From: Todiramphus chloris collaris
Taxonomy: Eukaryota > Chordata > Aves > Coraciiformes > Alcedinidae
Assembly (NCBI GenBank): GCA_025345505.1
Contig: JANVCC010000011.1
Location: 4,416,602-4,480,601, forward strand
Length of the DNA stretch: 64,000 nt
Direction of reading: 5' to 3'
In this document: positions 39,996 to 49,571 of the stretch, piece after piece
How the letters are laid out: each line of letters opens with the position of its first letter
How positions within the stretch are numbered: the stretch's first letter is position 1
The notes under the pieces: generated by a model
Told to the model about the DNA's origin: nothing
Database searches by the model: none
The model's input: the letters and a program-made list of their open reading frames with translations, nothing else
Made by a program: the position numbers and the translations under genes

Positions 39996-40943
39996 CTATA
40001 CTATAGAGTTTAGAGTCGTATTTTCCAAATGGCACTTAAAATGCTGGCAAAGGATCCTAAATGCCAATTTCAGTTTTGAATTGACTATGATCAGGATAAT
40101 AGAGTGCATGGAAGGATATGCCCCAGCTACAACTAAGGACACTGCAACTTTCACAATATCTTTACTTTGAGAAGTCGACAGTATCAACAGAATTTGCGCT
40201 ACAAAACTGGAAAGATATAAGATCAAGAAAGAAATAATGGATTTAATGGCAGTTAAGTGAACATCTATCAAAGGATCCCTGAAAGTATTTACATAACATT
40301 GCATATTCTTTCTGTGTTTCCACAGAGAGGTAATTAATAGAGCTGAAGTTATAACAGATAGCACTAGAGGCAAAAAGCAACCTACAAAGTAAAGAAGAAG
40401 CAGGCGGAGATGTGAACTATCCCAGTCAGTGATACGGGCTGTGCTATTTTCTCTACAGATGCCTGTTGAGCTGCAGAGGTAAGTGCTGGGTGTAATCCAC
40501 AGTAGAGGAAGAGAAGTTACAGAAGAGATCACCAGTGATCCTAGAAGAAGCCATGGGACCATCACAGTTATTCTGAGCTTCATTTGCAGCAACAGCCGTT
40601 GGGTGACATTGATTATTTTTACACAGTAAAGTACATTGAGCCAGGTACTGAACCACAAACTGGAATGGTTTACAAACATCCATACAGCACCAAAAGCTTT
40701 GTACACAGAAGCCAACTTAGACACATCTGCAAAGTAGAGACTATGAATGTGCATCAGTACAGTCACCTGCAAGATAAATCTTGATGCGCTCAGAAAGATC
40801 AGGATCATATCAGCAGAAGAAATTTTTTTGCTTTTGATCCAGTTAATGGTATTAACAGATATGATGAATCCATTTCCAATAAATCCAACAACAACTTCAA
40901 TAGCTAAAATACTTAATGAAATGATAATAACTGGTGGAAACAT
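39996..40943 (-). CDS. TAS2R40: Bitter taste receptor, TAS2R40-like, intact single exon
   Basis: A seven-transmembrane G-protein-coupled receptor of the TAS2R family, expected at the plasma membrane of taste and other chemosensory cells, signalling through gustducin-type G proteins. From the chosen Met it is 315 residues, normal for the family. Visible landmarks, numbered from that Met: TM1 about 5-29 with GNGFI (23-27), TM2 about 44-68, TM3 about 84-110 with NHSSLWFSTWLNVLYC, a PWLL in TM4 (130-133), an N-glycosylation site NST in the second extracellular loop (166-168), LWKHRKNMQ after TM5, HLTAIK into TM6 (229-234), and AYPSMHSIILI in TM7 followed by NSKLK. No internal stop or frameshift. 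An in-frame Met 24 codons upstream (41015) would give 339 residues. I prefer 40943 because GNGFI then falls at the usual distance from the start and the Met has A at -3, whereas the upstream one has C. The NHS-LWF-WL and PWLL segments resemble TAS2R40 from memory, but the ortholog name is less certain than the family. Confidence 0.95.
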   Translation of the reverse strand: MFPPVIIISLSILAIEVVVGFIGNGFIISVNTINWIKSKKISSADMILIFLSASRFILQVTVLMHIHSLYFADVSKLASVYKAFGAVWMFVNHSSLWFSTWLNVLYCVKIINVTQRLLLQMKLRITVMVPWLLLGSLVISSVTSLPLLWITPSTYLCSSTGICRENSTARITDWDSSHLRLLLLYFVGCFLPLVLSVITSALLITSLWKHRKNMQCYVNTFRDPLIDVHLTAIKSIISFLILYLSSFVAQILLILSTSQSKDIVKVAVSLVVAGAYPSMHSIILIIVNSKLKLAFRILCQHFKCHLENTTLNSIV

Positions 40944-41043
40944 CTTGCTGCTTTGGTCACTTCTGTCTGAATCGCTTGTGAAGCTGTGCAAGAAGTTGAG
41001 CAGAGCTGATGGCATCTGACTAGCCCCAGCTCCAGTCTGCTCA

Positions 41044-41065
41044 CCTTATATCTAGGAAAAAAAAA
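41044..41065 (-). promoter_or_regulatory. TATA-like box or splice acceptor upstream of TAS2R
   Basis: On the minus strand a pyrimidine tract runs into CCTAG and then ATATAAGG (41044-41051). The TATA-like octamer would place a transcription start near 41015-41020, leaving a 5' leader of about 70 bases before the Met at 40943. The same bases also make a good 3' splice site (pyrimidine tract plus TAG, exon from 41051), which would fit a non-coding 5' exon further upstream. Both readings argue against coding sequence extending above about 41050. Which is real cannot be decided here. Confidence 0.35.
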
Positions 41066-41069
41066 GACA

Positions 41070-42894
41070 TTTGGAAGTGATAGAGGAAAATTATTTTGAT
41101 GTTCTTCCTGAATGTGCAAATCAGAGAATGATTTAATAATTAATTCTAACCTTTTACATGCATAAGATTTGCCTAAGCTTTTCCTTAGGGATATGGAGTA
41201 TCCAGATGTATTAACCTCCCCATCTTTTGTCCAATTGTTTATATTCCTGCCTAGAGTGACAGAAAGCTCTGTGGTTTGCTGGTTATTACCATACCTGACA
41301 ATGTGGAAGTCGACACATCATGCAACCCAAGACAGAGAACAGCATATGTGAGGGACAAGAAGAAGTCTTATATATTGTAACTAGTATCTTTCATACTGTT
41401 TTGAAGGTCTACAATTATAACCAGACCAAATAGATGCAACCATTTTAACGTGGAGAAATTTATCGGGTCTCCAGCCCTATTCTAGGGGAACACTCCAGAC
41501 AACAAAACTGTATTTACCCAAGGATTGTTACTCCTTATAGCTGACCACTTCTTGTATGTTAGATCTTGTTTTGGTCACATATATGGGATGAAAAGATGAC
41601 AGTGACCAGTTGTACGATGAACAATGATGACAGTCTAGTGAAGCAGAGTAGTCCATGCTAGAAGAACCCTGTTAAAAGCCCCACCTTCTCAAGCTGCTTT
41701 CACTGGACTCTATCCCACCTGCACAGCACAGTTTCTTGACCTAGATGGTGGATTAAGACCTTTCTGAATTATGGAGTGAAAATCTGTCACCCATATGCAT
41801 CCATAGCTTTGGCTCGATGATATAATGAGTCCAGAACATTGGATGTAGCCCATTAGTCTGCATCTTGCATTAGTGCTTACTTATAAAGAAATGTCTGGTT
41901 TTACAGAACCATGTGTCCTCACCATCTCATACCCAGGCTCATTAATCCAATCTATGAATATAGTAAAGTGACTGCAAGTAAAAGGTAGGCCAAGCTTCTA
42001 ATCTGAATGTGGTAAGAACTGCCAAATGGATATACTGTTTATCATTACAGTCAAGCTTCACATTTTTTTTTGTTGAAATGTTGAGAAGAGAAACAGCATT
42101 TAAACTGGTATAAGCACATTTCTTCATTAACCTACTGAAAGGAAAAGTGGATTTAAAATCTCTATAGCTTTTATTTTTTTATACTTCATTAATATTGAGA
42201 TTCCTATATTTCAGTTTAGGTCCTAGCAATCTTTTTTTCTTAAAAAGTGAGCATGCTTTCTTCATCACAACAATGCAAATTAAAAAAAAAAGAAAACAAT
42301 AAAAAAGGAAAAAATAAGACACTTTTACAAAATATTGTATATTGGTTTCAGATTTTAAAAAAAACAAGGGAAAATAAACAAATCTAAATTAAGTATACAC
42401 TAGCATGTTTACTTCTTCTATTATGTTCTTTACCATTAAGCATTCAAAATAATGAAAAGTCAGGTCTTACTAAGGAAAAAAATGATAAAGGAAGTGTAAC
42501 TCAATGTCTACCATGTCTTTTAAAGTTATAAGCATAAAGCTTCCTATATACAGAATATGCATTGCACAATTACAGTAGTCAATTACTTCAAAAATGTTCT
42601 CATTAAGTTACTCAAGGGAACATGACAATAACAGTTTATTTTTATGCATTTATGAAAAACTGCACTGCAATTATGAATTAGAACTACAATAGAAGATACA
42701 ATCTAGAAAAAAAGAATGACTAAAATTAATCCTCAGCTGTTCCAACAGAGTTACAGAAAACTATTCTGTATTCATGAGCACTATCAAAAATTATAATTTT
42801 AAAGAAAAACATCTTTACTTACCAATTTTGTTTTCCTCTAAACAAGGCCAAAAATAGGAATGAATTCTAAATAAATATTTTCTCTTTCTTTGCC
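41070..42894. other. Spacer between the TAS2R gene and the TAS2R pseudogene
   Basis: No gene or transposable element recognised. It must hold the promoter and any 5' exon of the intact TAS2R, since that gene is transcribed leftwards from here. AT-rich with short A runs near 42278-42315 and 42355. Confidence 0.5.
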
Positions 42895-43610
42895 TTCTAG
42901 CATCTCAAGAGCTTGGACTGTACTGATGTTATTATGTTCAGTGGTTCTCCAGAGGATAAGTCCACTCAGGGATGCTGGTGACATATATCTACAAGCACCA
43001 AGATACTAAAGGCCAGTTTATGTGTAGTAGCAACAAGGACTTAACCATACCATATGCTTGCTCCAGATAGTGATCAGGATGTCCAGTGGAGATCATCCGA
43101 GTCTCATCTCCTGGTATGCAGTTCCTTGAATTCTCTTATTCCCTTCTTGGCCTTTCCTAACCTCACAGATAGAGTTGCCATATAAATTGTCTTTAGTTGA
43201 CTTCCTCTTGAGCTACAGTTAATGGTCATGAACACACTAGATTTAATTGAGAAAGGAGACACAAGAGACCCTAGAATATGTCAGAGTTCCTTGAATTTAT
43301 CCTTTGGGAGAGCATTTGGATGATTTTATAAAAGCAATTGAGCCACAAAGTAAAGTGACTAACAATTCTTAAAAATAATAATAGACAATGCTAGAGTGAC
43401 ACGACCAGTAAATGCTGGAGAGAAGTGTCTGAATTTATGCAACAAGATAAATCTCATGTGCTCAGAGAAGTCAGGTTCAGTTCACAGGATAACAGCTTTC
43501 CTCTTTTGGTTCATGCATTCCAATTAACAACAATAATAAATACACTTCTCACAGTGCCTACAATGATTTTAATTGTTGAAGCACTTAGAGACATCATTAC
43601 AGAAGAGCAA
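42895..43610 (-). pseudogene. TAS2R bitter receptor pseudogene, tandem relic
   Basis: The minus strand aligns with the intact TAS2R about 2 kb downstream. From the MM at 43597 the frame reads MSLSASTIKIIVG and then VFIIVVNWNA, matching TM1 and the following loop of the intact gene (SLSILAIEVVVG, FIISVN). Next come TKRGKLLSCELNLTSLST, equivalent to the K-KKISSADMILIFLSAS stretch. It is interrupted by TGA at 43511-43513 (codon 29) and TGA at 43454-43456 (codon 48). After indels, SHFTLW then LNCFYKII (about 43320-43360) match NHSSLW and LNVLYCVKII of TM3, with about four codons lost. A weaker match near 42905-42950 (ILWRTTEHNN) recalls the LWKHRKNMQ segment after TM5. TM4 and TM5 are barely recognisable and TM6-TM7 are not seen. 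The part above about 43300 is solid and the lower boundary is tentative. Same strand and close spacing point to an old tandem duplication. Confidence 0.72.
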
Positions 43611-46600
43611 ATAGTTTCTAACTCTTGTAAAACACTGACTGTTCAGCTCACACAGAGATCCACAAAGCACCAATTAACTGGTATCTGGTTAATCTTTTGG
43701 CATTTTACTGTGAGCAAGTAGTGTACCAATATGATACTGGAAGATTTATTTCTAGTATTGTTCAGGAAGATGCGTATCTTGGAAAGGCCACTGATGAATC
43801 ATCCAACTATTGACACTGTTTCAAAATTTTTAGTGAAAAGTAATTTTCTAGGGCTAGAATGGGGATAGGAAAAATTAGAATGTCAATAGGATTGGCCTTT
43901 TCTTCTTCTCAGGTTTGTTGCTACTATTTTTTGAAGCAATGGCTTTGATTGTGGTGTGACATGACAGGTACTCAGACTGTCACCACCCATCATAATCTTC
44001 ACTCATCTCTCTCTGCATGACAAAATGTGTCTTTTGGTGTCCTCATCAACAGCACTCAAAATCTGGATCAAATTTGAAAATGTAAAGCTTTGTAATGTGG
44101 TAGCTCCAGCACATCCAGGAAAACAAACAAATAAAACCTCAATATATTAGAGATGGACATCTAGCAAGTCTGTGAAGCTCAAGTCCCTTCCAACGTGAGA
44201 TCCATCATTTCCATCTCATGGAGACGTGGACATGTAAAGACTAGTCCATGACTGAATGAAATGAAGATGAGGTTAGGGTGCTTATCATAACATGAGTGTG
44301 GGAAAGCACTCACAATCATGGCAATTTAAATTTAACCTAACCAGTACTGCAGCATGAGGGCTGTATGGGGAAAAGCAGCTCAGACAGACCCACTACATAT
44401 GGTTTTGTTTTTCACAAGTGTTAACCATTTTGCTGACTGCTAGTGTGCTATTCTGCCATAACTAAGACTTACAAAGCAGTCTGAGAACTCAAGAATTAAT
44501 ATTATCTTAATGCTAAATGTTCAATTTCCTAATGAAATGAGACAAAGAGATGAGAATGTTATTACTGTTTGTTCATACTGTATCATAGAAAAAAAAAAAG
44601 TTTTATTTTGAGTTGGAGGAAGGATCCTGCTATCCAGGAAATCACCATAAATTTAATTCCAGTCGAGTAAGTGGCTACAAGAGTCTCATGCTATTTATTC
44701 ACACCTACGTCATGAACCCTTTAGCAAATAAGGTTTTTACTGCCTATAGTAAATTTCACACAGCATTTATAACACAGCTCTAATTGAAATCTCTGACCAC
44801 TGGCATAGGAAAGTGAAGTACTACTGCTAAGATGGGAGAATACTTCCTGTATAAAATGTAGAAACAGGCCTACAAAAGAAAACCTTCAATATCTAGGTTT
44901 AAGAAATGTGCCCAGAAGTAACATTCTTGATTCTCTTACCAGCTGTTTGCATCCATGATGCTTTTCTAAATGGTTTATCAAGTGTTCAACACATATCTAA
45001 CAAGATAGAGAAGTCTTGTGAACCTTAATAAAACATTCTGTTCTGATCAACAACAATAATTTATGCTGCCATTTAACACATTCCTGACTTTTTATTGTAC
45101 CAAGAAATGATGTTGCAAAATATCTCAAAAATGTATGTGAAAGGGTGATAATCTATTTTACCATTAATTTGCAAGTTGTCATGCTGTTGTCATTATTGTA
45201 CTGGAGATAATGTACTGTTAATGTCAGTACAAAGACTTTTTTTTTTTTTTTTTTTCCCAGAAAGACATTTTCAAAATGGAAGACCTATCAAAAACAAGTA
45301 ATAGAAAGAGTCCTCTGAAATATTCGCAAGAAGTCAAGAAGATCAAACAATGTAATACAGATTAAAAAGAAGATGTAAACACAGTTTTAAGGAAGTAAGA
45401 ATGCATATACACCACAAAAGGAAAGAGAAGGCAATGGTAACAGGCTAATGCTGCTCCTTACCATGAACAAAAAGAGTTTAACGTACAGCTTCATTAACCC
45501 AAGACAGTATTTGTAAAGATGAGTTGATGATTTCTACCATGCAATGTGTGAAAGGAAATAAGTTCAGTTCCAAGGTAATAGATGGATGCAGCCTGAGCCA
45601 CTTCCTCTCATTTTCTTCTTTTATACCCCTCTAGTTTCTGTCTTCCATTGCCTAAGAGGACCACCTTCAATACACTGGATACTAATATAATTCAATCCCA
45701 AATCCACTTTTCCACAGACCCTTACCAAAACCTTGCCCCACATCTATTTAAGAGATGAGAAGATTGTTCATCATTCCCTTACCTAAATACAATTCATGAG
45801 GAAATTAGCTTCTTACCTCTACTTATGCCTTCTTCAGTCCCAGGTAAAGAGCTACTCAAAGCTTCATCTACTGTCCCTAGGGATGAATACCGTGTTAGCT
45901 AGGTCAATGTTTTCATCTCCATATCAACTTTGTGAATTACCACTGTCTGCAGCCATAGTTACATCCTTATCTGATCTTTGCTACTATGATTGGAGGATCT
46001 CCTCTGAGTGAGTGTGTTTCCTTGTATGTTGCACAGCATCAGTCAGAAAGCTTAATAAATGGTAAGTTATAATAAACATTGCTCTTCAGGGAAAGCTTTT
46101 CAATGGAAATATATTCACCCTCAGTTTTCAGTTTCAATAGCTTATGTATTCTTCTTGCCCTAATTATAATAAGTAAAGATTTTTAAGAATGACTGAATAA
46201 TTTAAATTTCTTAGTGTGCCATTTTCACGGAGGTTCCCCCACACTTGGCTGAAGACTTGCAAAAAATTCAGTGATTACACACAACACCTAGAAGAAAAAT
46301 CTCTAATTACATCAGTCAGAGCAATAGACCTTGGTAACCTGCATTGCCCAGGGGCCAGGATGGCATGTTATGTATTGAAAAACCCAGTATTGAATCACCA
46401 GGAGAACTGCAACTTTAATGTTTTTTCTTGTTATGCAAGGGAAGGAAAGGTGGGAGGAAAACCTAATGATGTCAAGAAGTCGATAGATAAAGCAAATCAT
46501 AAAGAAGCTAAGGTGTGTTCAATATTCCCCTTCTAAGGCTACCAGTAATAAAGTTAAATGTCTGGATAACAGGATACAACAGCAAAAAACTGCATGTACA

Positions 46601-47984
46601 GAAATAGGCAAGCCTCAAACTGTTTTTCAAAGATGTTGTAAAGGCAATTTTAGTACATGAGTTTTGGGAAGATCATACACCTCAGGAAACAACTCTTCAG
46701 TCCATTCAGGGACTTGAAGAGCTATAACTGCTCCTTGTCCCACATGCATGGATAGTTTTTCACAACATCAAAAGTCACTTTGACAGCTCCCTTACTGCAT
46801 GACACAAACACTTTAGAACTCTTCAACATATGCTAGTGTTACTAGATTTTAAAATAACAACTAGCTAGTATCTACTTTCCATGTATCCACTACTGATGTT
46901 GGTTGATAAATCTCCTCTGATCATAGTATTTCCTACTATTCAGAGAGTCACTATGTACAAAGGAATGGAGTTCTTTACTGAGTCAGACTGCTCAACAATC
47001 ACACTTTCTATAAAGCAGGATTAAAGAAAGAAAATGCATTTGGTTTATTCTATTAAGGAAAAGGTTTAAATATTACACTAAAATGTGACAGAAAGTTACC
47101 TAATTATAGAATACTTATCAAAGTTGTGTTTGACAATACACTCTTCTTGATTTGTCCAGCTTCTCAAAGGATTTAGGAGACCTTCTTATCTTCTTTCTCC
47201 TCCTGCAGGGATGCTTTATCCTGAAGTCTGTCTGACCACTCTGTTTTTAAAATTGATAATGCTTTTCATGTGTTTCTTAACAAGCCCAAAGGTTTAGAAA
47301 AATGCGTCTAACTTCTCTTTCCCCAACCCATGGCTGCAAGAGTATCATTCTTATTTTCCATGTCCATTGAATTTTATGGTTAGTGTATTTCTTCACACCC
47401 AGCTGGATTTTCCTGTTCACAAAGCTGTCAAAGACTGAAGTGAAACTCTGTGCAAGGTGATCATTTCATTAGGCTCAACACTTACAATTTGTGTTTAGCT
47501 TCACCCAGAGAAAAAAATACACATTTTTAACACAGATGCCAGACTTATACATTAAGCATATTTTCTGAGTCAACTTCTGTTATTCTGTCTTGTGTTAGTT
47601 TTCAGATATCCCACCATCATCAACAGTTATCCATTTCATGACCGCAGTTCAGAAATACCATTCATGGCAGCTTTTTAGCATACACCTGATGTCAAGATTA
47701 CTTATAGACTACCAAAATTTAAAAATAAGCCAAATCTTTATGATTAATCTTTATTATGAGTTCCAACTGTTTCACTTTATCACAGTCCATGTAGATAAAG
47801 TGCACGAAACAGAACCCATCTTTTCACTTACTCTACCACTCCAATTATTTTCCTTCTTTATTCCTAAATTGTTAAAAAAACCCACTCAGTAATGATGCAA
47901 TAAAAATAATGTCAATTAAAAGAAGCTAACATCTGTAGTGTTAAAAAATAGTTTCACCTTCTTACAGTGCATTGGTGGACTGGA
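43611..47984. other. Gene-free stretch
   Basis: No supported gene. It includes a T run at about 45238-45256. A phrase at 44188-44200 (agtcccttccaac) recalls a CR1 3' UTR but is too short to call. The open frame at 46216-46536 (106 codons) has no recognisable domain. Confidence 0.5.
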
Positions 47985-48787
47985 CCAAGTGTCACAGTTT
48001 AGGGTCAGGGCAGCCCCTTAGAACTATAACAGACACTCTCTGTTAAGCCCCTCCCTCCCCAAAGGGGAAGAGAAAGGGAATAAGGGAGAGAGACTCAGCA
48101 ATTAGAAAAGTAAACTAGAACAGCTTTAATGAAAATTAAATTAATAATAATAATAAATGGAATATATACAAAACCAGTATCAAACCCAACCCCACTGATG
48201 GTAATTACATCACCGTCAACCCTGATGCTCTGGAGCAGGCACCGGGGCAGTCCCAGACTGGGCCCCGCAGCAGACAGGAGCTGTGTTCAGCAGCTGGATT
48301 CTGGTACCGGGTTCAGGAACACACAGACCGGGATTGAAGGCAGAACAGACAGAGTCCTCCTTGGGTGCTCTGCGGGAGGAAATGAAAGAAGACCCAAGCC
48401 AAGCCAAGCAAAGCTGGCAAAGCAGTCCAAGAGGGGAGAAGAGCCCAGAGACCCTTCCAACCCTCAGCTCTATGCTGAATATGACATATATGGGATGGAA
48501 TACATCGTTGGTCAGCTTAGGGTCACCTGTCCTGTCCTCTCCTCCATGCAGGTGCAGCCTTTCACTTCCTTCACCCCCAATATAGTACACAAGATCCAAC
48601 AGTGGCTTCGGTCTGCGTACCAATCCTTGGTAGTAACTCTAAACATGCGGTGTTATCACTGCTAGAAGCAGACACTGTGAGAACAGGATGCTAACTTCAG
48701 AAAGTGCAGTTAGTTAGAAGAACTGAGGTGAAAAGTAAAATTACTGAAGAGAATTAGTTCTGTTCTCACTCAAACCAGGACACCAAG
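47985..48787 (-). mobile_element. Complete solo LTR of an ERVL-like endogenous retrovirus with 5-bp duplication
   Basis: The LTR is 47990-48782 (793 bases), flanked by perfect duplications CCAAG at 47985-47989 and 48783-48787. On the minus strand it begins TGTCCTGGTTTGAGTGAG and ends with ccctaaactgtgaca, so TGT and ACA bound it. TGTCCTGGTTT starts and CTAAAC-TGACA ends are typical of avian class III (ERVL-type) LTRs, and a 5-base duplication fits that class. On the minus strand a TATATA box (48161-48170) is followed by an ATTAAA signal (48125-48130), giving U3 about 640 bases, a short R, and U5 to 47990 with the pyrimidine-rich CCCTTTCTCTTCCCC block. No internal retroviral sequence flanks it, so it is a solo LTR left by recombination. 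Long open frames inside (178 codons plus strand, 135 minus) follow from its high GC content and are not genes. Confidence 0.93.
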
Positions 48788-48825
48788 GAAATGTGTTGAA
48801 GAGTTAAATCATCTTCTACAGAAAA

Positions 48826-48858
48826 TGAATAGAATAGAATAGAATAAAATAGAATAGC
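48826..48858. repeat. (AATAG)n pentanucleotide microsatellite
   Basis: Six copies of GAATA/AATAG with one variant unit (AAATA), about 33 bases, lying 40 bases past the solo LTR. Confidence 0.92.
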
Positions 48859-48984
48859 CTGTAATTTTCTTAAGTGTGGTCTTTATTGCGGTACCAGTGG
48901 ACACTGAATGGAGTTGGTAACTACCATCTAGGTTAGGACTGAATTTCAATGTCTAAGTCTGCATATGCCTAATGCCTAAGTGCC

Positions 48985-49075
48985 TAAACCATAGGATCAT
49001 TTAGGTTGGAAAACACCTTTAAGATCATAGAGTCTAACCACAAACATAATACTGCTGAATCCCAAGAAGTGATGT
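48985..49075 (-). mobile_element. CR1 LINE 3' end fragment, antisense
   Basis: The plus strand reads aaccataggatcatttaggt and then tggaaaacacctttaagatcatagagtctaacc in sections, the reverse complement of a CR1 3' UTR of the subtype with ctttaagatcat. Only the last 70-90 bases are present. The element end lies at the lower coordinate, where the usual ATAGAATC repeat survives as ataggatc. Confidence 0.82.
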
Positions 49076-49535
49076 TGCCTACTGTCTCATAGCAGACAAA
49101 GATCTGGTCAGCATAGTCACTGGAGACTCTAGAGAGACTCAGTTCAGCTAACATAGATACCCAAAGGCAGATTAGCAGAGAACTTTTGTGCAGTCTATTA
49201 ACTATTATGACCAAAGGCAGAAGAGATGTCTACTGCCATCAACAGTGCCTGGGTATATCCAAGACACCTCTGTAGTGCAGACAAAAATGCCACAGGACTT
49301 TACAAATAATCCGTCTCTTTTTGGTGACCACCAGTAGCTGTCAGGTCTTTTGTTAAGTTCTGAGGCATATCTGACAGCTCTCTCCTGTTGTCTTGAAATA
49401 CCTGTGGCTTATGGCACAAGATTACTACATTTAGCCAGTGAAGGTAGCCTCAATGCCTAGAAATAAATCACTTTCCTTTTGTCAATGAATATATTTTAAC
49501 CCCAGATGGACTCATGAACTAAGGATTAGAAAAGC

Positions 49536-49571
49536 TAACAAAACAAACAAACAAGAAAACAAACAAACAAA
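49536..49571. repeat. (AAAC)n simple repeat
   Basis: AAAC units with one AAGA interruption over about 36 bases, the same class as the repeat at 688. Confidence 0.88.

Noticed and set aside
40584..41019. Plus-strand frames of 66 and 90 codons, and minus-strand frames at 40453-40683 and 40913-41119
   Set aside because: These are other-frame shadows of the TAS2R coding region.
43425..43721. 98-codon plus-strand open frame
   Set aside because: It is antisense to the TAS2R pseudogene, whose minus-strand reading explains the sequence better.
44163..44215. Possible CR1 3' UTR relic (agtcccttccaac)
   Set aside because: Only about a dozen bases resemble CR1, with no flanking support.
48129..48665. 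178-codon plus-strand open frame and 135-codon minus-strand frame
   Set aside because: Both lie inside the solo LTR, overlap on opposite strands and have no domain. GC-rich LTR sequence has fewer chance stops.
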